Part shown: positions 1 to 12,000 of the stretch, one piece after another
Position numbering within the stretch: the stretch's first letter is position 1
Layout of the letters: every line of letters starts with the position of its first letter
Source of the DNA: Candidatus Kaiserbacteria bacterium
GTDB lineage: Bacteria; Patescibacteriota; Minisyncoccia; Phycocordibacterales; UBA12088
NCBI GenBank assembly: GCA_003561715.1
Contig: PWVU01000132.1
Span: 1-17,116 of the forward strand
DNA length: 17,116 nt
Direction of reading: 5' to 3'
Position numbers and translations under genes: made by a program
Notes under the pieces: generated by a model
Seen by the model: only the letters and a program-made list of their open reading frames with translations
The model's database searches: none
Told to the model about the DNA's origin: nothing

Positions 1-3000
1 ACCAAATTCATGTTTTGGTCCGCAAGCCACGAGGCACCCCCACCCGCTTGCGGTGTACTGACGGTAAAGGAAGGCTCCTGTTCGATGTATGGGCGCACCG
101 ATACGAAATCCCATCCACCGTGTTGGAACCAAAAACTAAAGCCGTGTCCACCCGAAGTGTAGGTCGTGTCATTTGTTGAGACGGTTGCAACCTCCGTACC
201 ACTGTCATCATAGACCGCTACGTTAATGTCACCATTGCCGAGCCAATCCACCTCAACTTCGTACCATCCGGTAGTGTACGAAATACTCTCAGACGCGAGG
301 ATCGTACCCGTATTATCACTGGAGGTAACGTCGCGCGCAATGGAGACAATAGACGCGGGGAACTGATCCAGACACACGGCATAGTTTTCTCCCGCACCTT
401 GTACTGCAAACAAGACACACGGCTCATCGTCTTCGGACGCATCGACATATTGGAAGAAGCGCAGGGTGGTGTCGCGTCCGGTAGGTGAGCCGGTACGATA
501 GATACCGCTCGTTGTTTGCTTATCTTCATCGCCGGGATTCGCACTCAGACCGTACTCGCGCAGATACGCGAATGTTGTCGTGGTATCGAATAATCCCGTA
601 TCGCCACTGTATCCGGCAAGCGTATTACCCTCGAAATCATCTGCATACAAGAATACGTCCCCAATAGACTCGGTACTTACCACGAATGCGTTGTCATAGT
701 ACACATAGACCGGTTCCGCACCATTACCCGGCACAAATGGCACCTGCACCCATACCACCGCCGAAACACTATTCGTAATCTCTTCAAAATAGTACGGAAT
801 AGTGGTGGTACCGGACGCATCAGTAAAGCGCAGGTCGGCAAAATCACTCAGCATCTCGCTTTCGTATGTGAGCTCAATGCGCACGGGCTGATCGACCAGA
901 TCGGCACTCATATCATTCAAGATAGTGACGCGCTTACGCAGACCCCAATCATCATCAAACCACTCATCTGCGGGTGAACCCTCTCCGCCATTATCAGCAC
1001 GGAACCGGAAGTGTTGCTGTGATACCTCAAGACAGGTACTGTCCGGCCATCTGATGGCCCCGCAATCGTCCGTGCCATCGATATCAAACAGCTCGCTGGC
1101 AAGCGTACCGAATGCTCCTGCAAACGTCCACGTGTTGGACGTCTCACCGGTACGGGTTACGTTGGTACCGGTTGCAACGGAGCCAAGAGAGAACTCGTTG
1201 TTCGGGAACGTTTTGGTCGGATTTGCATTGATAGTCGATGCCGGTACGGTGATAAGTGTGCCTGCATCCACAGAAAGCGTAAATGAACCGTTCGCTATGG
1301 TAGTGACAGTTGGCGCGCCTATAAAGACCAGACCTTGCGCATCCAAATCCTCAACTGCGAACTGTTCGGCAGTAAAGGTTCCTCCTGTTGCAATAGAAAG
1401 TGCATAGGTACCGCCATCCATCGCAGCAATGTCGGTTCGGTTACCCGATGAGCCAATGATCGAAAGTGATCCCCCCTCATACGCTACCTCCGAGCTGGAA
1501 GCAATGCGTACTGAAACGGCACGTTCACCGCCGACAAGCGACGCGCCGTCGAAATCGGTCGCATAGCTCCAGTGGTCGATACCGCTCTCGCGCGTGTACG
1601 CTCCCCAGATCGACAGCGCGCCGTCAACACCTCCGTGATCTTGCGAGTACAATGAGCCACCCGTATCAACCAGCGTGGTCGTGGCGGACGAATTCCACAT
1701 ACGCACCTGTGTGTCGGTACCGATACGGAGTGTATCGTACGTATCTCCTCCTACTGTTTTCGTATTGATCGGCATCGTTGTCGTGCCGGCATTAAGATAC
1801 AACGTGGAGCCGTTCCATGCGGTCGCGGGAGCACCGATCAAATTATTGAATACGCCGCTCACTTCAAGTGTGGTACCCGGCGCTTGGGTATACGAATCTC
1901 CGACAAGTAAATACCAGTAGCCGGTCGAAGTTGCACTATCCACCACGGTCCATCCGCCTCCCGCACCGTCGAACTCGACATCTGAGAACACTGCACCTCC
2001 GGACGTGACCGTATATCCGGTCGTCGTGGCAATAAAGCGCAGCAGACCGGCATTTGCATTGAAGGAGGTCGAGGAGGCGAGATTGTCAAACGAACCCGCA
2101 ATCGCCAACACTTCGGAAGGCGCAGTAACACTTCCCTGTTCTATTCTCACAGAACCGGATGAGGTCGCGTGCGCATCTGCAAACGTCCACGATCCCGCAC
2201 CGGCAAAAGTCATACCGCCCAAGAGTGTATCCGGTGCTGAGATCGTCTCTCCTGCATTCGCTGAAGTGAAGCGTAATTCTTGCGAGGATATAAGCGTGCC
2301 GGTACTTGCGTCAAGCGAACCGCCAATTGTGTAGCGCTCACTCGCAAGCATGATCGTGCCGCTGGCAACGATAACATCGCCGGTCGAGGTTGCCACCATA
2401 TCAGTTATCGCATATGACCCTCCATCGGTTACGAATAGTGCGTGTAAGTCAGAACCACCCTGCGTTATGGTACTTGAGGTCGCACTGCGGAAGTAGGTCG
2501 TGCTGGTGCCTGCACTGAACGCACCGCCACTATTAATGAGTGAATCTCCAACCGACAGTGACTGCGTTGGCAACGTGACCGTCCCTTCCTCAATACGGAG
2601 CGATCCGGTTGTCGTTGCGGCACTGTCGGTCATCATCCATGCTCCCGCGCCATCAAATTCAAGAGTGTGCACCGGAGAAGCATTGAACGCAATGATTCTA
2701 TCTGCAACGGGAGATGTAAATCGAAGCGTACTGGATGCCGCTGACACCGACGCACCGGAACCTGTAAGGAAACTGCCACCAATGGTGTGCACTTCAACAC
2801 CCGATGCTACCAACTGCGCGCCCGTGCGTAGCTCAAACGCACCATCGTGTGCCGCGGTTGTTCCGCTGGGCGGTACGGCGATAGTGCCACCCGGAGCAAA
2901 TGTTTTGCCATTCCACACAATGAGCTTCATGCCCGCATCAAGCTCCAAGGTATTGGGCGAGCCAATGGTTGCCGTAAACGGTATATTGGCATCATTACTC

Positions 3001-6000
3001 TGTTCGTAGACCGAAAGCGCGGCTATGGTCATTGGGTCCGTGTCTTCATGTCGTACGATCATGCGATTTTCGTACAAATGCATGGTATTGATATTGGTCA
3101 CCGGAGCACGGGTGACATTAGCGGCACGCGCGGTTGATGTTGCAAGATATACCGTAATGGTATCCCCCGCCGAGAACCCGATATTCTGAATACTGTACGC
3201 CCCATCCGCCGAAGCACATGACGTGTTGAACGTATCCACGCCGGCAACGACCACGCGTACTACATTCGTTGTGTCATCACACAGACCCGAAACGGTAACA
3301 CCCTCATCGCTGTACACGCGCCCGGCAACGGTAATATTCGCATCGCTATCATCCCATACGATATAGCCCGGGTCTCCATCGGGGTCGTTGTCAAAGGCCT
3401 CTCCCGCGTAGTTGCCAAAGTACTGGGTAAAGCGCCATGAGCTTTCGGCGGTGCCGGTTGCCGTCACATTGAAACCGCTGGTTATACCGGTTGAGGTTGC
3501 GAAGGTATTGAACCGGAATGTTTTGAGCGGGTTTTCAGTGATAGCGGTTCCGCCGACCGTGATCATAGTACCGCCTTCCTGCTCCAGAAGCAGATCGAAC
3601 CACCGCAACTGATCGACCGTGGGCGTACCGGTAAAGGTCAATCCATCCGCATCGATATCGCGGATACGCACGTGCTCACCGGTAAAGAGTGTGCCACTGC
3701 CGACCACAAGTGCATAGGTTCCGGTTCCCTGATTTTGCACTGTAGTCGTTGCTGTGGAAGTACCTACCATAGAGAGTGAGCCGCCGCTGTAGTATGCACT
3801 TGCATTCTCCGCAAAGTAGACACGTGCCTGACGCGGACTCGTCGTACTGATGTCTTCGCCGTCAAAGTCGGTCTCGTAGCTCCAATGGTCGTCCGAGCCA
3901 CTATTGACGTACGCGCCCCAGACATACAAGTCGCCCGCGACGCCGGCGTGATCTTTGGAGTACAGGAAGCCGGAGGGATCGATCTCATACTGAGTCGCGG
4001 ACGAGCCCCACATGCGCACCTTGGCACTCGGTCCGATACGCAGGGTCGCGTAGGTATCAGAAACGGTCTTAGGATTGACCGTATGATCGTCAGTTCCGTT
4101 CAGAGCAAGTACCGAATCAGTCCACGTGGTCGCCGCACTGCCAACCGCATTCTCAAAGATGCCGCCCACCGCAAGTGTTACCCCCGCATCGACCGCAAAC
4201 GAGTTCGCCGCTTCAATGGCCCACAGGCCGGTCGAGGTCGCGTTTTCCGTAAGTGTCCATCCGCCGAGCGCATGTATGAAGCGCACGTCGGCAAATGATG
4301 AGTCGCCCGCGGCAATAGTATGTCCCGTCGAACTTGCATTAAACACGATCGTACCGCCTGCGGGCGCTGTGAGAGTCCCTTCGTTGAGGTACGAACCACC
4401 CATATGCCAGTCGTTCACATTTGACGCGACCATGGTCGCTTCGTCACGTATCCATACGTCGCCCGAGACAACAATGAATGGATCGTTGGTATTTGCGGTT
4501 ACCGTTACTCCATGCGTACCGTTGCCGATGGTCATGTCGTTGGTAACAGCAATACCTCCTGCGGCAAGCGTGTAGGTCGGATCTCCTGCTGAGGGCTGTG
4601 CAATGAGGTCATAGTACGTTACCGGCGCAATGATAAGTGCATCCTCTCCCTCATATGATACGGTGGAGGTTTGCGCGTCAAAGGTGCCCGGAGCATGCAA
4701 AACGGTACCGGAGCCGGTAAAGCGCCAGGTATCAGACCCCGCTTCGAGTGCATGATTGTTTTCGATCGTAAGCACACCCGAAACAGTGATGTCATTCGTG
4801 CCCGTTTTTTGCGTTGTCGTGGTCGCACCGTTTCCAAACGTCAGATGATTGAATGTCCATGGCGTTGCACCACCGAGCGCACTTGACTCTTCCAGGGTCA
4901 CAGTGCCGCCGGTCATTGCAATTGATCCGTTTCCGGTAAGCGTACCGGTTTGTATCGTAAGATCAGAGGTACCCGTAAGCTCGCCCGCATCAACGGCAAC
5001 ATCGCCAACAACGGTCATGGGAGCGTCAATACTCCATTCGCCACCGACACCGGTAAAGGCGACCGTGTTGAAAGCACTTTGTGGCAAAAGAGATTTGCCA
5101 CTTGAAGTCGCGGTAAAGACAATCAGAGAAGACGCGCGATTGAATACCGAGTCGCTTCCTGCGATCCAACTACCCCCGATCTCGTAGGTGGGCGATCCGA
5201 CCGCGGTCAAGGTGGCCTCTGTTCCCAATCGCAAGGTACCGTCGGCATCACCACCTGCACCACCTGCTAGCACAAGCTCCCCACCCGGCGCGAAGGTCTT
5301 GGTATCCCATACATACAATCCGGTTCCCGGCTCCGTTGCAAGATTACCACCCGATACGGTAAATGGAATATCGCTATCATCATTGCCGTCATACGTCGCG
5401 ATCTGTGTATTGGTGATCGGTGCCACGTCTTCATGGCGCACAATGGTGTAATTACGATAGATATCAAATCCGCTTACGTCGCCGGTCGGCGTACGCGAGA
5501 CCGTTGCACCACGCGCGCCGCCGTTGGTATCCAGATACGCAATCATCGGCACGTCACCGGAATACGCGACGTCCTCAATAGTGTACTCGCCGGTACCGGC
5601 AGCACACGACGTCGTGTACCCAACATCATCGACGACCACTCGCACCGTCGCGGGACATGCCGCGGATGGTGTTGTACCGAGATCATCGTAGACGACACCG
5701 GAAACCGTAATAAGGAACGAGCTGTCATCCCACCGAATGAAGCCGGGATCCCCACCCGGATCATTATCAAACGCTTCGCCGGCATAGTTACCGTATGCCT
5801 CGCGGAACCACCAGAACGAAGACGGCTCACCGAGAAGTGTTACATTGAAGCCGGACGCAATGCCACTTGAGGTTGCAAACCCAATGTCAAACGGTTGATA
5901 CGCGGGATTTGCGTCCACGGTCGTTGACGCCAGCGTGAGCATGGTACCGCCGTCAGCGGTCAATTCAAAGAAGCCCGGCTCCAGGTTGGTAACCGTGGAG

Positions 6001-9000
6001 CTACCGACGATCTGCACACCCTCTTCATCCATACCACTGAATGAGAACGTGTGCGCGTCAATGGTTCCACCGTCAATTACAACCGAGTATCCACCGCTTA
6101 CTTGTCGGTCAATAGTCGATGTTGCGGTCGTCGTGCCGATAATGGAGAGCGTTGCATCGTCTCGGTAGCGAGCAGTTGCATCGTCGGCAAGGTATACCAG
6201 CGCCTGTCGTTCACTGCCATCAAGCGACGTACCGTCAAAATCGGTCGCCCAACTCCAATGATCCGTACCACTTGAGCGCGCATAGTCACCAAAGATATAC
6301 AACTCGCCAACCTGTGCCGCATGATCTTGCGAGTACAGTGAGCTTCCAGAGCGCACATCGTATGCATCGGCGCTCGCATTCCACATGCGGATATGCGTCT
6401 GTTCATCCAGTTCAAGCGTGCCGTAGGTTTCTTGACCTGACGTTTTTTCTCCAACCGTGTAGGATGTACTTGATACAAACGCAAGGGTCGAGCCGCTCCA
6501 CGTGGTACTTGCGTTATGCACGTTGTTGACGAACGTTCCAGACACGGCTATACGTACCCCGGTATCTGCAACAAAGGTCCCTGCCTGTTCAAGACGAAAC
6601 TCGTTCGTTGTTGTTGCATTGCCCGTGACCGTCCACCCACCTGCCGTACTATCGAACAGTGCCCGATAGAATGGCGACTGCCCCGGGTCAATGCTGAAGC
6701 CGGTCGTGGTTGCGTTGAAATGCACGGTTCCGCCATTGGCATCAAACAATCCATCTTCGTTAGAGAATGAACCTCCTACAAAAAGCGTGTCTGCGGGGAA
6801 CACGACCTCACCGCCCTCGATGACAACATGGCGCTCAACCGTTGCATTTGCCTCAATGAAGGTACGCGAAAGTATTTGCTGGTCGGCAAGCTCTGCAAAG
6901 AACGATTCTTGGTCGCTATGATTTGCATAGGTCGTGGCGATCCATCCGCCCGAGCGGTTAGTGTTTGAGATACGCACCTCATCAATAAGCCCGTCGAAGT
7001 GGCGACTTGTTCCCAGTTCGGTACCAATGACCATCGGCTGTGTTTGTGTATTGATACTGCTGTACGACGCGGTCGAACTTTGCAACACCCCGTCGACATA
7101 CATACGCAAGGTCGACCCGTCACCGGTGACCGCAAGATGCACCCACTGCCCGATCGCCGAATTTGCATTACTTTGTATGGTCGGCGAACCGGGTGATATA
7201 CGGAACTGCCAGCGACTATTCCAATGCACCAACCACCAATTACGATTGCCGGAGTTTTGTTGTTTTGAGGTAATGACACGAATATTACTATCGCCGGTTG
7301 AAAGAGCATTGAGATACGCCCACGCCTCAACCGTTATCGTACTTGGCATATTGAGCGACGAATCCCACGGTATCTCAACACGACGATCTTGGGAGCCGGT
7401 GCCGAAATTATGCGCCGTACCAATTGCTCCGGCAACCGACTGCGGAAGACCGCCAAGCCATGTGCCATTATTTCCGGTGCCCGAGGAATCAACAGGCGCA
7501 CTCGTGCTTGCCAAATGGTGTACTGCAACATAGTTACTATCCCACACGGCATTGGGGCCGTTCGGTGCGGTTGCCGCCGGCTCTTCCGCATCGGGGTTAC
7601 CGTAGTAGAGATAGAACGTGGTATCTGATGAATCGGAGAGCGTGGGCGCAAGGAAATGCAACTCACCGCTCGAGGTCGCGAATGATACCATTTCCCGCGG
7701 CACCTCGGTCGTACCATCACTTTCGGTTATTCGAATGTCTCCTCCGTCAGAGCGTGCAAGAGAGAAAAGCGAAGTGCTTGCATAAAATCGTGACAGATCA
7801 ATATAGACGGGGAAATCGGTAAGCTCTTCTTCCACTTGGCTCGCCTGTATCACTAGTGGCACGCGCCTGCTCCAGTCAGTATCGAACCACGACACTTCTC
7901 CGGCACCGCCCGAATCACCATCGAACCGCACATCATAGAAGGTTGAATTATTTGTTTGAATAGATGCCTCAACACCACCAAAGGTCAAAAACTGCACCTC
8001 GCCCTCATTGTGATCAAATGCCCCATTCACGACTTCAAAATCACCAAATACCGTCAAACGCTCAGACGGCATGGTTACGGTGCCGCGCGAAATGATGAAA
8101 TTCTCTGAGGTGGTTGCCTGTGCATCAAGCATGCTCCAGGTACCGCCGACGCCATTGAAACGCAAACGATAGAAATCGTCACCGCCCGCTTCAACCACTC
8201 TACCCGGTTGCGTCGAGGTGAACGTTACCGTCCCGTTATTGTGCATGAATCCACCCGGAAGCGGCGCGGTATTGATAAACGAACCCCCTATAGAAAATAC
8301 CCCCGTCGGGAACGTTACGGTTCCGTTTTCAATCGTAACATCACGTCCCGCAGTCACATTTGTTTGCGGAAACGCCCACATACCACCATTCCCGTCGAAG
8401 GTCATATCATAGAACGGCGATGGTCCGGGCGATACAACCCGTCCTGTGGAAGTCGCGGTAAAGAGCACCGTACCATTACGAGCGGTGAACGTTCCATTGT
8501 TTATGAAATCACCGCGCACAGCGAGCGTGTGGTTGCCGGTTGATACGTCGAACGTATTACCGGATGCTATGGTGAGGTTTGTCAGCAAGCTCGGAGCGGC
8601 AAGGCGTACGGTCTTGCTTGAACCGGCAATATGTACAATACCAAGATCCTGACCGGATGTATTGTCGGTAAGCAACGCGAGACCCGAGCCATTGAGGGTT
8701 GTGGTCGCCGTTCCCTTTTCAAAGATACCGTTTGCACCAATGGTGAAGTTGCCGGCAACCGCGATAGTGGAGCTGGCAGGCGAAAGTGTACCGTGAGCAA
8801 GCGTGAGTGCTCCTTGCGCAACAAGACCGGTCGGTATAGCCCATGTTGCCGTACTTGCCGCGGTGCCGAAGATAACGTTATGAAGCGCTGAAGCAGATGC
8901 TCCCGTAGAGTCAATGGTTCCCGTGCCGGAAGTCGCCGAGAGGCGGACGGTCGAGGTCTGCGGCGTGAACGACCCTTCATTGCGCCACGTACGCGACACA

Positions 9001-12000
9001 TCAAAGATATTCGCCCCACCGAGCACGATACCCTCGATATGTATGTCGTGTGCGCTGATGGTGCGGGTACCGCTACTTGCAGGTGCGAACGTCGTGCCGG
9101 AGCGCACCCACAGGCGTGCTTCGGTACAGCTTCCCTGTCCGCACACGTCAAGATCACCGCTTCCATCCACCTCGTGTAGTACGGCACCCAAGCCGGAAGA
9201 GGTATTATCGAAGAGTCCTACTTCATCAACTGAAAGCGTGGGATTATCATTTGACCCGAGCGAGAGGTGCCCTTCATGCAACTCCATTCCCGCAATTCGA
9301 ATACCGCCTGCATACTTGGTGACCGCAACGGCGCGCTCCATACCGGTGCGATCGGTCAAGAACACATGCACCACATCCCCCGGCACCACAGTTACGTTGG
9401 GAATGGTCCATCCGCTGACACTACCCTCACCTACTTCTTCTTCTGCGCCAACAGACAAGAATGTTGCAGGGTCACTTTGGTTGGCAAAACTTGCAGAGAC
9501 CCACGCGGCGGAGCGTGTCGTGGTAGAAAAGCGGACTTCATCAACCACGCCATTGAAGAATCGATTAGTGCCACTTACCGTCTCGGCACCAATACTGCTT
9601 TGTGCATTATCAGTATCGATACTCGCGGTAACTGAATTGGAATCAATTTCAACCCCATCTTGATACAAGACCCAACCATTTGTGGTATTGAAAGTAGCAA
9701 CAACGTGGTACCACGTATCTGTTGAAAGCGCGTCAGTCTCTACCACCGTCGTCCACCCACCGGGACTGAGTTGAGCGCGTATGCCTAACCGATTCGGCGA
9801 AGAAGCGCCATCTGCCGTTGTCAGCATAAGCGAACGCTCGCCACGCAAACTAATCGGTGCAGCTGCGGTTTGCCATGCATCATTGATTGGAAACGCATTA
9901 GCATTGAACCATCCTTCAATAGTGAAATCACGACTGCCATCAAATACACCAAAAGAATTGGGGATAGCTACATAATCGGTTAGACCATCGAACTCCTGTG
10001 CGGGCCCTACCTGACCGTCTACCGTATTGGGCATATTAGTTCCGAAGAACGTACCGTCATTGCTATTGCCTGTCGAGTCATCAGTTTCAGTCGCACTATC
10101 TTGACGCAAATGCCATACCGCAAGGTATTCATTACTCCAAACACCACTTGGGTTTTGCTGGCTTGCTGAAGATGGGTTACCGTAATACAAAAAGATATCA
10201 GTGTCACTTGAATCGGATACGGTCGGCACGCGCACCCACGCAATAAGCTCTCCGGTCGTTGAGTCGTATGTCTCAATCTCGTGATCAAGCTTCGTGGTGC
10301 CATTGTCAGAAGTAAACAAAATGTCATTACCATTTGCCAATGCCTTCCCCGAAAGATCCGCATCGGTTATCGAAACCAGGACAGGAAAATCAGTGAGCGT
10401 GTCATCTATTTCATCACTATCGATGGTTATTGTCTTGCGATACTGCCAGAGCTCATCGTACCAATCCGACTGTATTGCATCGCTTCCTATCTCACCGGTC
10501 TTGTCGGTTTGGAGTACACCATTGACCGCAATCGCCACCGTTCCTTCGGTTAGCGGTGTAATTTGATCATACTCAAATGCCACTCCGGAAACACTGATGC
10601 CTTCTGACCATTCGACAGTCCAGTCCTGCAGTGATGGACAATCGCCACCATCGCAAACAAGAGTTGCCTGAATACGCAACACGCCGTATGTCTCGACATC
10701 CAAAAATGAAATGTCAATGGGACCGGTCGACGTTCCTGCGGAATTGCCGGGCAATGCGCCATCAGGTATAAGCTCGTACCCGCCGCCGGCTGTTTGATAG
10801 AGTACGCGATATATAATACTACTGTCTCCCGGGGTCGTATCACTCCAATATACGCGCCCCCACGCTTGTGCAATACCATCAGTGAACGTAATGTCAGGCG
10901 ACGTGATAGTTGGCTGACGCGTATCGGCAAGTACCCACGATTCAAGCCACGTTCCTTGTATGCCCGTTTGTGCCGCGGCGACCGAACCGGAGGCACCAAT
11001 GGCACGCACCAGCGCTTCAATGTAGTCGCCACTTGAAGCGCCCGAAAAGACCGTGCCGGCAAAGTGCCCGTATGCTTCAGCACCACCGGAATTACGCCCA
11101 TATCCCGACGTTTGTCCAAACGGCAACAACCCGCCGCCGTTAATACCCCACCCGAGATTGGATACACTTCGTTGCACACTTGACTCTTCAACCCACAGGG
11201 CGCTGAAAAACAGATATGAACCATCTTCATTGAACGATACGCGGCTCGGATCACTTGAAACACTATGCGTGAATACCGAACTGGTGCTCAATTGTGTATT
11301 CCATGAAAACGGCGTAATGGATGCCGGGTTGATATCTTGCCCGGTCGTGTCTTGTAAACGAATGGTATCAATACCATCTGGCAAGCGAACTACCGTAAGT
11401 CCTGTGCGGTTGACATACTGCCCCGCATCGTTTTGGTTAATGGTCCACCCCACGGTACCCACGCCGCGATTCAGCTCAACGCGCAGGGTCATGTTCGGGT
11501 CGGGTGCCTCAATGAGCATGCCAAGCGAAGCGGCACCCTCATGTGTTGCGTTCTCATTTGCCTGACCGCGCAAATAGACACTGGTGTAACTTCCCGACAC
11601 CGGCGACCCGTCAAGCGTCAAACGTTGATTGACGATACTACGCTGACCAGAGCCATACGGGAGTGAACCATAGGTATTGGCAAATACCAGATACGTGCCC
11701 GGCTCATGCAAGACCAAATTACCCGAACCTGAGGAATGTGAGTATGCATCCGTATCCAGCTCTTCCTGATGATTGTACGTAACCGCTACCCAACCGGGAG
11801 ACGTGGGGCCTGTTTGTGTTGTTGTTTTGGCAAGACGCGCATACGGCCATGAACTATCCAGTCGGACCATTTGTATCGCGGAAGCGTCATTGGCGCGCAC
11901 CGTCAGCGCGCTCGGATTCTCGTCAGTACGGAACGAGCGCAAACGCAACTCGTCACCATCATTATCCGCCCGAATGATGGCGCCACCTGAGGTGAATGCG

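Noticed and set aside
6776..7330. Minus-strand open frame of about 184 codons, with a look-alike at 15125-15667
   Set aside because: The resemblance arises because both lie out of phase over the duplicated LamG cassettes 4 and 1. It reflects the DNA-level duplication, not a separate gene family.
6934..7533. Plus-strand open frame of about 199 codons
   Set aside because: Antisense shadow over the LamG and DUF2341 modules of cassette 4. The homologous plus-strand stretch near 14920-15250 resembles it only because the sense cassettes are duplicated.
8582..9187. Minus-strand open frame of about 201 codons
   Set aside because: Out-of-phase shadow over solenoid block S1; Arg/Pro/Ala-rich product without motifs.
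1035..9257. CRISPR-like or short tandem DNA repeats
   Set aside because: The periodicity is at protein level (70-80 residues and about 780 residues) with diverged DNA. There are no short identical direct repeats separated by unique spacers.
8914..9663. Long plus-strand open frame (about 249 codons)
   Set aside because: It lies opposite the giant minus-strand frame, in the antisense phase where wobble positions face each other. Few Tyr, His and Gln codons on the sense strand leave few stops in that phase. Its Val/Pro/Ser-rich product has no recognisable domain, and many similar antisense frames occur along the window in the same phase.
10550..11263. Minus-strand open frame (about 237 codons) in a different phase
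   Set aside because: It overlaps jelly-roll repeat B3 and the discoidin-like module of the main frame. Its translation is Arg/Leu/Cys-rich with no motif, typical of an out-of-phase reading.
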